This document shows positions 34,469 through 43,164 of a DNA stretch of 64,000 nucleotides, in pieces. The stretch lies in contig NZ_LZIC01000115.1 in NCBI RefSeq assembly GCF_001667185.1, positions 1-64,000 on the forward strand, given 5' to 3'. The first letter of the stretch is position 1. Each line of letters begins with the position of its first letter. Source of the DNA: Mycobacterium sp. 852002-50816_SCH5313054-b (GTDB lineage Bacteria > Actinomycetota > Actinomycetes > Mycobacteriales > Mycobacteriaceae). A program made the translations under genes and the position numbers. The notes under the pieces are model-generated. The model saw only the letters and a program-made list of their open reading frames with translations. It did no database searches and had not been told where the DNA came from.

Positions 34469-36291
34469 GCCGGCTGCACCGTGGCGGCTTCGGCGGGCTG
34501 GTGGACGTCGGGGTGCGGGTCGGCGGCATAGAGTTCCTCGATCTCGCCGGCGTACTTCGTCATGATCGGCTTGCGCTTGAGCTTCATCGTCAGGGTGATC
34601 TCGTCCCCGCCGGGTTCCCACACCGTCGGCAGTATCCGGAAGCGCTTGATCTGTTCCACCCGGGACAGTTTCGCGTTCCCCTCGGCCACGCCGGCGGCGA
34701 TTCGCGCGATGACCTCCGGGTGGGCCGCCAGCGCCGCGGGCGACTCGTCGGCAAGGCCGTGCTGCGCCGCGTACGGACCGACCGATTCGGCGTCGAAGAC
34801 CAGCAGCGCCGCGTTGTACGGCCGTCCGTCGCCGATCGTCATCATCACGCCCACCATCGGGCAGGCGGCCAGGATGGTGTTCTCAATGTTGGCCGGCGAC
34901 ATGTTCTTTCCGGCCGCGTTGATGATCAGCTCCTTCTTGCGGTCGACCACCTTGAGATAGCCCTCGTCGTCGACCTCGAGGATGTCGCCGGTGTGCAACC
35001 AGCCGTCAGCATCGATCGCCTCCGCGGTCTTGGCCGGTTCCCTCCGGTAGCCCTTCATCACCAGCGGACCGCGCACCAGAAACTCCCCGTCCTCGGCGGT
35101 CCTGCCCTCCAGTCCGGGCAGCAGCTTGCCGACGGTGCCCAGGCGCGCGTCGCTCGGATGGCTCACGCTGGCAACGCAACTCAGCTCCGACATGCCCCAC
35201 ACCTCGGCGATGGGGATCCCGATCCCGAGGAAGAAGGCCAGCGTCTCCTTGGGGATCGGCGCCGCCCCGGACACCGCCCAGCGAAGCTCGCCGAACCCGA
35301 GCCGCTCCCGCAGCTTTGACAACACCAACTCGTCGGCCTGGTCCCACTCGGCGGCCAGTTGCTCCGGCATCGGTTCGCCGGCCAGCAGGGCGTCGGCGCG
35401 CCGGGCGGCCACCGACATCGCCCACCGCAACGCCTGCCGCTTGGTCTCGTCCGCCTCATGGCTGACGGCGAATTCGATTCCGGCCTTGAGCTTTTCCCAC
35501 ACCCGCGGCACCGCGCCCCATACCGTGGGCCGAACGTCCGGCAGGGCGGCGGCGATGGCGCGCGCATCGGAGACGACGGTCACCTGACTGCCGAAAATCT
35601 CCAGGCCGTACAGCCCCATCACCCGATCGGCGATGTGCGCCGTCGGCAAGAAAGACGTCACGCGGTCGCCGAACTTCATCGGGAGAACGGCGTCGAGGGC
35701 GCACCCCTCGAACAGCAAATTGGCGTGCGTCATCTCCACGCCCTTGGGGCTTCCGGTGGTCCCGGAGGTGTAGATGAGCGTCAGGATGTCGTCGGGTTCT
35801 ACCGCGCGCCAGGTCGACTCGAAATCGAAGACCGGGTGTGCGGCGGCATACAGGTCGTCCAGCGAGATGGTGCCGGGCGGCGAACCGTCGATGCAGACGA
35901 TGTGCTCGATGGGCGCCCCGCTGGCGCGAATGCGGTTCACGTATTGCTCTTCGCAGATTGCGACCTTGGTGCCGGCGTTGCCGAACAGGTAGGTCAGCTG
36001 CTCGGCGGGCAGCGTGTTGTAGACCGAAAATGAAGCGGCGCCCAGGTGTTGGGCGCCGATTTCCACCGGGTAGAACTCGATGCGGTTGGCCATCATCAGC
36101 GACACGGTGTCGCCCCGCCCCACGCCCAGGCCTGCCAGGCCGGCGGCGGCCTGGCGCACCCGCTCCGCAAGCTCTCGCCACGTCAATGTCTGGGTGTCGC
36201 CGGGCGTCCGGAGCGCGACGGCGCCGGGGGCGATCGCCGCGGTGCGCTGAAACGCCTCGCACAAGGTGGCCGGACGTTCGGGTGCTGTCAT
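34465..36291 (-). CDS. fadD11: Long-chain fatty-acid-CoA ligase
   Basis: FadD11 forms acyl-CoA with ATP. The 608-residue enzyme shows the AMP-binding P-loop Tyr-Thr-Ser-Gly-Thr-Thr-Gly-Ser-Pro-Lys-Gly, the Glu-Val-Trp-Gly-Met-Ser-Glu motif, and the hinge region Val-Val-Asp-Arg-Lys-Lys-Glu-Leu-Ile-Ile with the C-terminal catalytic Lys nearby. AAGGAGG (36299-36305) precedes the ATG. It is the first gene of a two-gene operon with plsB1, so its acyl-CoA probably feeds glycerolipid synthesis. In M. tuberculosis the same locus carries a split fadD11; here it is whole. Confidence 0.94.
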   Translation of the reverse strand: MTAPERPATLCEAFQRTAAIAPGAVALRTPGDTQTLTWRELAERVRQAAAGLAGLGVGRGDTVSLMMANRIEFYPVEIGAQHLGAASFSVYNTLPAEQLTYLFGNAGTKVAICEEQYVNRIRASGAPIEHIVCIDGSPPGTISLDDLYAAAHPVFDFESTWRAVEPDDILTLIYTSGTTGSPKGVEMTHANLLFEGCALDAVLPMKFGDRVTSFLPTAHIADRVMGLYGLEIFGSQVTVVSDARAIAAALPDVRPTVWGAVPRVWEKLKAGIEFAVSHEADETKRQALRWAMSVAARRADALLAGEPMPEQLAAEWDQADELVLSKLRERLGFGELRWAVSGAAPIPKETLAFFLGIGIPIAEVWGMSELSCVASVSHPSDARLGTVGKLLPGLEGRTAEDGEFLVRGPLVMKGYRREPAKTAEAIDADGWLHTGDILEVDDEGYLKVVDRKKELIINAAGKNMSPANIENTILAACPMVGVMMTIGDGRPYNAALLVFDAESVGPYAAQHGLADESPAALAAHPEVIARIAAGVAEGNAKLSRVEQIKRFRILPTVWEPGGDEITLTMKLKRKPIMTKYAGEIEELYAADPHPDVHQPAEAATVQPA

Positions 36292-36363
36292 TGCCGTCCT
36301 CCTTGGCGCGGGGTCAGATTGCCCTTCGTGAGCGTACGTCCGTGCTCAGGGGCACGGAATACA

Positions 36364-36843
36364 TCACCCGGCATCGGGACGCCAGAGCTGCACGGTGCTC
36401 GACGCGCCGCCGGGTAACTCCAGAAGTTCGATGGGGGTGCCGTCGGGGTCGTAGATGAAGAACATCCGGACTCCGCCGATGTCGACGGGCGGCTCGGCCC
36501 GGACGTCGGGGTGGTGCCGTCGCACGGTGTCGTAGGTGGCGTCGAGATCGTCGACGCGGAACGAGACGTTGGTGTAGCCCAGGTGCGGCCCGCTCGGGGT
36601 TTCGGGCACCGCGCCCAGCGACAACAGCTCGACCATGACGCCGCCGATCAGCCCTCCGATCATGCGGCCCTGCTGCGCGGCCCCGCCGGTCACCGAGTCC
36701 AATCCGGCCCCCGCCAGCTCGACGTCGAACACGACGTCCATGCCCAGCACCGCGGTGTAGAACTTGCACGACGCCTCGATATCCGAGACGCCGACGCAGA
36801 CGTGGGAGAAGCTCTGCACGGCAAGGGAATGCGGTTGGTTCAC
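36364..36843 (-). CDS. VOC-family protein, methylmalonyl-CoA-epimerase-like
   Basis: The 159-residue protein has two VOC modules with His (Phe-Ser-His-Val-Cys-Val), Glu (Val-Glu-Leu-Leu-Ser) and a C-terminal Glu (Pro-Ile-Glu-Leu-Leu-Glu) in metal-ligand positions. The third ligand is Asn rather than His (Tyr-Thr-Asn-Val-Ser-Phe). The GTG at 36843 is fixed by AAGGAG six bases upstream; the frame extends 17 codons further without support. It lies 14 bases after the MerR stop and so is probably under that regulator. Confidence 0.85.
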   Translation of the reverse strand: MNQPHSLAVQSFSHVCVGVSDIEASCKFYTAVLGMDVVFDVELAGAGLDSVTGGAAQQGRMIGGLIGGVMVELLSLGAVPETPSGPHLGYTNVSFRVDDLDATYDTVRRHHPDVRAEPPVDIGGVRMFFIYDPDGTPIELLELPGGASSTVQLWRPDAG

Positions 36844-36857
36844 TGCTGCTCCTTTAT

Positions 36858-37247
36858 TCAGGCGGGCACCGCAGTATGAATCCCACAGGTACACGCGTCA
36901 ATTGACGGACACGTGCAGCGCATACCCCACTCGATGACGGCCCGCGCCCGGGCCAGCGACTCCATCTGGGCGTCGATCTCGGCGAGTTTGGCCTCCGCGA
37001 GCGCCCGGCTCGCGGGCCGCCCCGGCGCGTCGTCGGCGAACAGGAGCTGGATCTCCTCCAGCGCGAAGCCCGCGGATTTGCAGAGCCGGATCACCTCGAG
37101 TCGGGTGAGCACCGAATCGTCGTAGCGGCGCTGGCCGCCGAGGCGCGCCGGCGCCGAAACCAGCCCGATTTGCTCGTAGTAGCGCAGCGTGGTGGCCGCG
37201 ACCCCGGCGTGGCGCGCCACCTCCCCGATCGTCAGCCGTGCAGCCAT
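36858..37247 (-). CDS. MerR-family regulator with C-terminal Cys cluster
   Basis: The product has 129 residues: an N-terminal winged helix (Leu-Thr-Ile-Gly-Glu-Val-Ala-Arg-His-Ala-Gly-Val, Leu-Arg-Tyr-Tyr-Glu-Gln-Ile-Gly-Leu), a dimerisation helix, and a C-terminal Cys111-x-Cys113-x5-Cys119-x-Cys121 cluster followed by His. Cys111 and Cys119 have the Cys-x7-Cys spacing of the CueR metal loop, so a metal or thiol/oxidant signal is likely. It is divergent from the F420-oxidoreductase gene across a perfect MerR-type operator. The ATG at 37247 has Gly-Gly-rich coding upstream only. Confidence 0.9.
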   Translation of the reverse strand: MAARLTIGEVARHAGVAATTLRYYEQIGLVSAPARLGGQRRYDDSVLTRLEVIRLCKSAGFALEEIQLLFADDAPGRPASRALAEAKLAEIDAQMESLARARAVIEWGMRCTCPSIDACTCGIHTAVPA

Positions 37248-37270
37248 GGGGCCTCCCGAGAATTCGATGC

Positions 37271-37302
37271 TTGACTTAGAGCTAACTCTAAGTCGTTGAC
37301 TA
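37271..37302 (+). promoter_or_regulatory. MerR-type operator-promoter
   Basis: TTGACT (-35, 37271-37276) overlaps a perfect inverted repeat: GACTTAGAG-CTAA-CTCTAAGTC at 37273-37294. A possible -10, TGACTA, is at 37297-37302, giving an overlong 20-base spacer. This is the hallmark of MerR-activated promoters. The start point would fall at about 37308-37310, on the ATG of the next gene, so the transcript may be leaderless. Confidence 0.85.
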
Positions 37303-37307
37303 CGTCC

Positions 37308-37754
37308 ATGCACAAACAAACGCTCGACGAGCTGGGCCGCGCCCGATACGCGCTGCTGCGCACCTTCCGCCGCGACGGCACACCGGCCGACACCCCCGTC
37401 TGGTTCGGGCTGGACGGTGACGCGTTGCTGTTCCGGACCAAGGTGGGCCCCAAGACCAGGCGGCTGGCGGCGCGGCGCGACGTCGAACTCGCCGCCTGCG
37501 ACTACCGGGGCCGGGTCCCGGCCGGGGCTACGACGGTCGCCGGCCGCGCCACGATCCTGTCGGGCGCCGACGCCGAGCGGGCCAACCGCGTACTGCACCG
37601 ACGCTACGGCTGGCAGTGGAACGTCGTTCCGCTGATCAAGGTCCCGGGCGTGACCAACGTCCATCGGGACCTGTGCGTCCGCGAGAAGCTGCGGCGCGCG
37701 CGCGACCGTCGCGTCTGGCCCGACAGCGTGATCGTGCGGGTGGAGCTGCCATGA
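37308..37754 (+). CDS. PPOX-class F420-dependent oxidoreductase
   Basis: The 148-residue split-barrel protein has the pattern of the mycobacterial F420-binding PPOX class: Ala-Leu-Leu-Arg-Thr-Phe-Arg-Arg-Asp-Gly-Thr-Pro, Thr-Pro-Val-Trp-Phe, then Phe-Arg-Thr-Lys-Val-Gly-Pro-Lys-Thr. The substrate is unknown. It is the first gene under the MerR-type promoter. Its stop overlaps the start of the metallo-beta-lactamase gene as ATGA. Confidence 0.88.
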   Translation: MHKQTLDELGRARYALLRTFRRDGTPADTPVWFGLDGDALLFRTKVGPKTRRLAARRDVELAACDYRGRVPAGATTVAGRATILSGADAERANRVLHRRYGWQWNVVPLIKVPGVTNVHRDLCVREKLRRARDRRVWPDSVIVRVELP

Positions 37755-38698
37755 CCCAGACCGCCACCCCCGCGCCCGACCCCGTCCGCTCCCCCACCAT
37801 CCGCCAATGCTGCACCGCCGCAGCCGGACTCGTCCGCGGCCTGGTGCGGCCGCGGCGCCCCGACCGGCGGTTCCTCCGCGGCATCGCCGACGCGGGACTG
37901 CCGGATCCCGGCCGCACCGTCGCGGTGACCGCGCTGCCCCAGGTGCCGCGCCCGGTGCCGACCGCCGCGATCGTCGAGGGCACGTTCGCCCCTGCGCGCG
38001 TCGAGAATTCGCTGACGTCGTTCGTCGTCAGGCATCCGGAGGCCACGTTCATCGTCGACCCAGCGGTGTGCACGGACGTCGAGCGGCGGGCGATCGCCCA
38101 GCTGCCCGCGGTGCTGCGCGTCGCGGTTCGGCCGCCCGCCGAGACAATCCCGACGATCACGGCGCTGACCGGGCTGCCCGAATCGCCGCGGCTGGATTTC
38201 GCGCTGCCCACTCATGCGCACTGGGATCACGTGTCGGGCCTGCTGGACATGCCCGGTCTCCCTGTGCACCTGCACCGCACGGAAAGCGAGTGGATCGGGT
38301 CGGGACCGGTCGCGCCCGTCGGCGGCGTCCGCGATTCGCTGCGCGCTCGGCCCGTCGTCGAATACGACCTGGACGGACCGCCGGTGCTGACCTTCACCAG
38401 CAGCCACGATCTCTTCGGTGACGGCTCCGTCCTCCTGGTGAACCTGGCCGGGCACACGCCCGGCAGCGTCGGGGTGCTGCTGCACACCGCGCGGGGCTGG
38501 ATCCTGATCGCCGGCGACGCGGCCTGGCACGCGCTGCAGATCGAGAAGGTCCGGCAAAAGTCAAGCTACCCGGGCGCTTTGGTGGACGAGGATCGCGACG
38601 AAACCTTCCGAACGCTGCACCGCCTGCACCTGGCGCGGCGCGCGGTGACGATCATCCCCACCCACGACCATCAGGCGGCGCTGCAGTTGCCCGCCTAG
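37751..38698 (+). CDS. Metallo-beta-lactamase-fold hydrolase
   Basis: The 315-residue protein has the full metal set: His-Ala-His-Trp-Asp-His (His155, His157, Asp159, His160), His in Gly-His-Thr-Pro-Gly-Ser, Asp in Ala-Gly-Asp-Ala-Ala-Trp and a last His in Thr-His-Asp-His. The layout resembles lactonase-like members. It is translationally coupled to the F420-dependent oxidoreductase and so part of the MerR divergon, which may treat a reactive or toxic small molecule. The substrate is not known. Confidence 0.9.
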   Translation: MTQTATPAPDPVRSPTIRQCCTAAAGLVRGLVRPRRPDRRFLRGIADAGLPDPGRTVAVTALPQVPRPVPTAAIVEGTFAPARVENSLTSFVVRHPEATFIVDPAVCTDVERRAIAQLPAVLRVAVRPPAETIPTITALTGLPESPRLDFALPTHAHWDHVSGLLDMPGLPVHLHRTESEWIGSGPVAPVGGVRDSLRARPVVEYDLDGPPVLTFTSSHDLFGDGSVLLVNLAGHTPGSVGVLLHTARGWILIAGDAAWHALQIEKVRQKSSYPGALVDEDRDETFRTLHRLHLARRAVTIIPTHDHQAALQLPA

Positions 38699-38711
38699 CT
38701 GTCCCCCTCCC

Positions 38712-38775
38712 CCGCGAGCGCGCGTGTTTGTACGGCGACACGCCGAAAATCGTGTACATCTGCGCACCCTCGCGG
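38712..38775. repeat. Imperfect hairpin between convergent genes
   Basis: CCGCGAG...TGTAC pairs imperfectly with GTACA...CTCGCGG across a GGCGACACGCC-containing loop. It lies between the metallo-beta-lactamase and dnaE1 stop codons and could end both transcripts. Confidence 0.5.
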
Positions 38776-38789
38776 CCCGGACTGACCGG

Positions 38790-41700
38790 CTAACCCCCCA
38801 GGCACCCCGGGCCGAGCAGCGCCTTCAGGTCGCCCATCAGCGCGGGCGAGGGCGTCACCCGCAGCGAGGCATCCAGCTCGAGGGTGGTGATGCGGTCCCC
38901 GCTGATGAGCCGCAGGTGCACCTGCGAGGTACCGGGATGGCGAGCCAGCACCTGCTTGAGCGCGCTGACCTTGTCGAAGGTGCACTGCCGTGTCGGCAGG
39001 CTGACGGCGATCGGCCGGTCCGCCTGGGCGCTGGAAAAGTCGGGCACCACAAGCTCGTTGGCGATCAGCGCGATGCGGTCGTCACGGATCGCCACCTTGG
39101 CGTTGATCAGCACCACCGCGTCGTCGACGATGTCGGCGCCGAACGTCGAGTACGCGTGCGGGAAGAACATCACCTCGATGCCACCGGTGAGGTCTTCCAA
39201 TTGCGCCGATGCCCAGGGCATTCCGTTCTTGTTGACCCGCCGGTTCACCGAAGCCAGGATGCCGCCCACCCGCACCTGCGTGTCGTTGGCGACGTCGCCG
39301 TCCAGAATCGCCGGGATGGCGGTGTCGACCTGGGCGGTCAGCAGGTGGGCCACCCGGTTGAGCGGATGCCCGGACACGTACAGCCCCAGCATCTCTCGCT
39401 CCAGGGCCAGCTTGTGCTTGTCCTCCCACTCGTCCTCGGGCACCTTGATGGTGAACACGGAGTCGGCGGCCCCCTCCCCCTCGGAGCCGCCGAAGAGGTC
39501 GAACTGTCCCATCGCCTCGGCCTTCTTAGTGCCCAGCACCGAGTCGACGGCGTCCGTGTGCACCAGGAACAGGCCTTTGCGGGCGTGCCCAAGCGAGTCG
39601 AAGGCGCCCGCCTTGATCAACGACTCGGTGACCTTCTTGTTGCAGGCGGAGATGTCGATCTTGTTCAGGTAGTCCGAGAAGTCGGTGAACTTGCCCTTCT
39701 CGCCGCGGGTGCCGATCAACGAGCTCACCACGTTCGCGCCGACGTTGCGCACCGCGCCCAGCCCGTAGCGGATATCGGCGCCGACGGAGGCGAAGTTCAG
39801 TCCCGACTCGTTGACGTCCGGCGGCAGCACGGTGATGCCCAGCTTGCGGCAGTCGGCGAGGTAGACCGCGGCCTTGTCCTTGTCGTCGCCGACCGAGGTG
39901 AGCAGGCCGGCCATGTACTCGGCCGCGTAGTTGGCCTTCAGGTAGGCCGTCCAGTAGGACACCAGGCCGTAGCCCGCGGCGTGCGACTTGTTGAACGCGT
40001 AGTCCGCGAACGGAAGGATGGTGTCCCACAACGCCTTGATGGCCGCGGCCGAAAAGCCGTTGGCCTTCATGCCATCGGAGAAGCCCTCGAACTCCTTTTC
40101 CAGCACTTCCCGTTTCTTCTTGCCCATCGCCTTGCGCAGAATGTCGGCTCGGGCCAGCGAGTAGCTGGCCACCTTCTGCGCGATGCGCATGATCTGCTCT
40201 TGGTAGACGATCAACCCGTAGGTCTCGGCGAGGATCTCGCGCAGCGGCTCTTCGAGCTCGGGATGGATCGGCCTGATCGCCTGGCGCCCGTTCTTGCGGT
40301 CGGCGTAGTCGTTGTGGGCGTTCATGCCCATCGGGCCGGGCCGGTACAGCGCGAGCACCGCGACGATGTCCTCGAACCCGGTCGGCTGCATGCGGCGCAG
40401 CAGGTCGCGCATGGGCCCGCCGTCGAGCTGGAACACCCCGAGCGTGTCGCCGCGGCCCAGCAGTTCATACGTCGCCTTGTCGTCCAGCGGCACGGACTCG
40501 AGATCGAGGTCAATTCCCTTGTTGGCCTTGATGTTCTCGATCGCGTCGCCGATGATCGTGAGGTTGCGCAGGCCCAGGAAGTCCATCTTCAACAGGCCGA
40601 TGGCCTCGCACGACGGGTAATCCCAGCCGGTGATGATGGCCCCGTCCTGCGGGCGCTTCCACAGCGGGATCGCCTCGGTGAGCGGCTCGCTGCTCATGAT
40701 CACCGCGCAGGCGTGCACGCCGGCGTTGCGGACCAGACCCTCCAGGCCGCGTGCGGTTTGGTAGATGGTGCGCACGTCCGGGTCGGTCTCGATCAGGCCG
40801 CGGACCTCGGCGGCCTCCTTGTAGCGCTCGTGGTTCGGGTCGGTGATGCCCGACAGCGGGATGTCCTTGGCCATGATCGGCGGCGGCAGCGCCTTGGTGA
40901 TCCGGTCGGCGATCGCGAAACCGGGCTGGCCGTAGTGGATGCGCGCCGAGTCCTTCAGCGCCGCTTTGGTTTTGATGGTGCCGAAGGTGATCACCTGGGC
41001 CACCCGGTCGGAGCCCCACTTGTCGGCGGCGTAGCGCACCATCTCACCGCGGCGACGGTCGTCGAAGTCGATGTCGATGTCGGGCATCGACGTGCGCTCG
41101 GGGTTGAGGAACCGCTCGAACAGCAGGCCGTGCGGAATCGGGTCAATGTCGGTGATGCCCAGCACGTAGGCGACCAGCGATCCGGCGGCCGAACCGCGGC
41201 CGGGGCCCACCCGAATGCCCACCGAGCGGGCGTAATTGATCAGGTCGGCGACGATCAGGAAGTAGGACGGGAAGCCCTTGCCGCAGATGACGCCGATCTC
41301 GTATTCCGCGCGCGCGGCGTAACCGTCCGGCGCGCCCCCGGGAAACCGCCGGCGCAACCCGGCGTCCACCTCATGCCGCAGCCACGACGCCTGGTCGTGC
41401 CCCTCGGGCACCGGGAAGACCGGCATCCGGTCGCGGGGCGCCCACACCTCGTCGTAGGGCTGGACGCGCTCGGCGATCAGCAGCGTCGAGTCGCAGGCGC
41501 CGGGCACCTCGTTGTCCCAGATCTGACGCATCTCGGCGGCCGACTTCAGGTAGTAGCCGTCGCCGTCGAACTTGAACCGGTTGGGGTCCGACAGCGTCTT
41601 GCCGGTCTGCACGCACAGCAGCGCCTCGTGGTTGTGGGCGGCGTCGCGGGTGACGTAGTGGCAGTCGTTGGTGGCCAGCGGCGGGATCCCGAGCTTGCGG

Positions 41701-42329
41701 CCGATCTCGAGCAGGCCCTCGCGGACCCGGCGTTCGATGGACAGGCCGTGATCCATCAGCTCGAGGAAGTAGTTGTCCGGCCCGACGATCTCGCGCCATC
41801 GGGCGGCCGACTCCAGCGCCTCCCGGTCGTGGCCCAGGCGCAGCCGGGTCTGCACCTCCCCGGACGGGCAGCCGGTGGTGATGATGATGCCCTCGGCGTG
41901 TTCGGCGATGAGCTCGGCGTCCATCCGCGACCACTTGCTCAGCTGGCCCTCGAAGGAGGCCAGCGAGGACAGTTTGAACAGGTTGCGCAGGCCGGTGGCG
42001 TTCTCGGCCACCATCGTCAGGTGCGTGTAGGAACCGCTGCCGGAGACGTCGTCGGCCTTCTGGCTGGGGTCCCCCCAGGTGACGCGCCGGGTGTCGAAGC
42101 GCGAACCCGGGGCGATGTACGCCTCCACCCCGATGATCGGCTTGATCCCCGCCTTGGCGGCCGCGTTGTAGAACTCGCTGGCGCCGAACATGTTCCCGTG
42201 GTCGGTCATCCCGACCGCAGGCATCCCCAGCCGCTGCACCTCGTCGAGCATCGGCGTGATCTTCGCGGCCCCGTCCAGCATCGAGTACTCGGTGTGGTTA
42301 TGCAGGTGCACGAAGGACGACTGGTTCAT
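38790..42329 (-). CDS. dnaE1: DNA polymerase III alpha subunit (replicative, with PHP proofreading domain)
   Basis: DnaE1 is the main replicative polymerase. The 1179-residue protein has an N-terminal PHP domain (His-Leu-His-Asn-His-Thr, Met-Thr-Asp-His-Gly), which serves as the 3'-5' exonuclease in mycobacteria, then the polymerase palm with Pro-Asp-Ile-Asp-Ile-Asp-Phe near residue 411, thumb and fingers, a helix-hairpin-helix region, and a C-terminal OB fold (Val-Gly-Gly-Ile-Leu-Ala-Ser-Val-Asn-Arg-Arg). No intein is seen. Length matches M. tuberculosis. It is divergent from the TetR gene. Confidence 0.98.
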   Translation of the reverse strand: MNQSSFVHLHNHTEYSMLDGAAKITPMLDEVQRLGMPAVGMTDHGNMFGASEFYNAAAKAGIKPIIGVEAYIAPGSRFDTRRVTWGDPSQKADDVSGSGSYTHLTMVAENATGLRNLFKLSSLASFEGQLSKWSRMDAELIAEHAEGIIITTGCPSGEVQTRLRLGHDREALESAARWREIVGPDNYFLELMDHGLSIERRVREGLLEIGRKLGIPPLATNDCHYVTRDAAHNHEALLCVQTGKTLSDPNRFKFDGDGYYLKSAAEMRQIWDNEVPGACDSTLLIAERVQPYDEVWAPRDRMPVFPVPEGHDQASWLRHEVDAGLRRRFPGGAPDGYAARAEYEIGVICGKGFPSYFLIVADLINYARSVGIRVGPGRGSAAGSLVAYVLGITDIDPIPHGLLFERFLNPERTSMPDIDIDFDDRRRGEMVRYAADKWGSDRVAQVITFGTIKTKAALKDSARIHYGQPGFAIADRITKALPPPIMAKDIPLSGITDPNHERYKEAAEVRGLIETDPDVRTIYQTARGLEGLVRNAGVHACAVIMSSEPLTEAIPLWKRPQDGAIITGWDYPSCEAIGLLKMDFLGLRNLTIIGDAIENIKANKGIDLDLESVPLDDKATYELLGRGDTLGVFQLDGGPMRDLLRRMQPTGFEDIVAVLALYRPGPMGMNAHNDYADRKNGRQAIRPIHPELEEPLREILAETYGLIVYQEQIMRIAQKVASYSLARADILRKAMGKKKREVLEKEFEGFSDGMKANGFSAAAIKALWDTILPFADYAFNKSHAAGYGLVSYWTAYLKANYAAEYMAGLLTSVGDDKDKAAVYLADCRKLGITVLPPDVNESGLNFASVGADIRYGLGAVRNVGANVVSSLIGTRGEKGKFTDFSDYLNKIDISACNKKVTESLIKAGAFDSLGHARKGLFLVHTDAVDSVLGTKKAEAMGQFDLFGGSEGEGAADSVFTIKVPEDEWEDKHKLALEREMLGLYVSGHPLNRVAHLLTAQVDTAIPAILDGDVANDTQVRVGGILASVNRRVNKNGMPWASAQLEDLTGGIEVMFFPHAYSTFGADIVDDAVVLINAKVAIRDDRIALIANELVVPDFSSAQADRPIAVSLPTRQCTFDKVSALKQVLARHPGTSQVHLRLISGDRITTLELDASLRVTPSPALMGDLKALLGPGCLGG

Positions 42330-42428
42330 AGGGACGCCAGTCTATGACCGACCACCGACGCAACCCCGGCGTGTCGCGAGTGTGTCTTTAACTCACGCGC
42401 CCGGGCCCCGCGGATCTAAGGTGGGCGC

Positions 42429-43037
42429 ATGCGCCAGACTGCCGACCGGTGCGCGGGGCCGTCGCCGTGGTCGCCGCGCGAGGCCGAGTTGCTCGCGGTG
42501 ACGTTGCGGCTCTTGCAGGAGCACGGTTACGACGGGTTGACGGTCGACGCCGTGGCCAGCGAGGCCCGGGCCAGCAAGGCCACGGTGTACCGGCGCTGGC
42601 CCTCGAAAGCCGAACTGGTGCTGGCCGCCTTCATCGAGGGCATCCGCCAGGTCGCGGTCCCCCCGGAAACCGGCACGTTGCGCGGCGATCTGCTCCAGAT
42701 CGGCGAGAACATCTACCAGCAGGGCCTACTGAACGCCGGCACCATCCGGGCGGTGCTCGTCGAGGTGTCGCGCCACCCCGCCCTGCGTGACGCCCTGCAG
42801 CACCAATTCCTCGACGAGCGCAAGACCGCGATCCAGCACATCCTGCGACAGGCCGCCGACCGCGGCGAGATCGACGAGACCGCCATCGCCGACGAGCTCT
42901 GGGACCTGCTGCCCGGATACCTGATCTTCCGCTCGATCATTCCCGGCCGGCCGCCCACGCGGCACACCGTGCAGGCCCTGGTGGACGACTTCATCCTGCC
43001 CGGACTCACCCGCTCCAGCGGATATCAGGCCAGTTGA
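42429..43037 (+). CDS. TetR-family regulator next to mmpS-mmpL
   Basis: The product has 202 residues. The helix-turn-helix is at about 35-65 (Leu-Thr-Val-Asp-Ala-Val-Ala-Ser-Glu-Ala-Arg-Ala-Ser-Lys-Ala-Thr-Val-Tyr-Arg). The C-terminal ligand domain contains Asp-Leu-Leu-Pro-Gly-Tyr-Leu-Ile-Phe-Arg. AAGGTGGG precedes the ATG. It reads in the same direction as the following mmpS-mmpL pair, with a 127-base gap containing a perfect palindrome. Repression of the transporter and release by a lipophilic ligand is the likely scheme, as for other TetR-MmpS-MmpL loci. Confidence 0.92.
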   Translation: MRQTADRCAGPSPWSPREAELLAVTLRLLQEHGYDGLTVDAVASEARASKATVYRRWPSKAELVLAAFIEGIRQVAVPPETGTLRGDLLQIGENIYQQGLLNAGTIRAVLVEVSRHPALRDALQHQFLDERKTAIQHILRQAADRGEIDETAIADELWDLLPGYLIFRSIIPGRPPTRHTVQALVDDFILPGLTRSSGYQAS

Positions 43038-43054
43038 TAGATGGTCCGCGAAGT

Positions 43055-43093
43055 GTACGGTCCCGTCTCTTGCACAGTACTGATCAGTACCGT
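43055..43093. promoter_or_regulatory. TetR-type operator upstream of mmpS-mmpL
   Basis: GTACTGATCAGTAC at 43077-43090 is a perfect 14-base palindrome. An outer inverted pair, TACGGT (43055-43060) and ACCGTA (43088-43093), encloses it. It lies 75 bases before the mmpS start. Confidence 0.7.
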
Positions 43094-43164
43094 AGGGTCA
43101 TACCCAGCGATCGCGCTTACCACGGCAGCGTGATGGCGTCGCCCGAGCATCGAAAGGCCAACGG

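Noticed and set aside
38724..42347. Open frame of about 1200 codons on the plus strand opposite dnaE1
   Set aside because: It is the mirror of a long GC-rich gene; the translation is rich in His, Gln, Arg and Val with no domain, and dnaE1 itself is certain.
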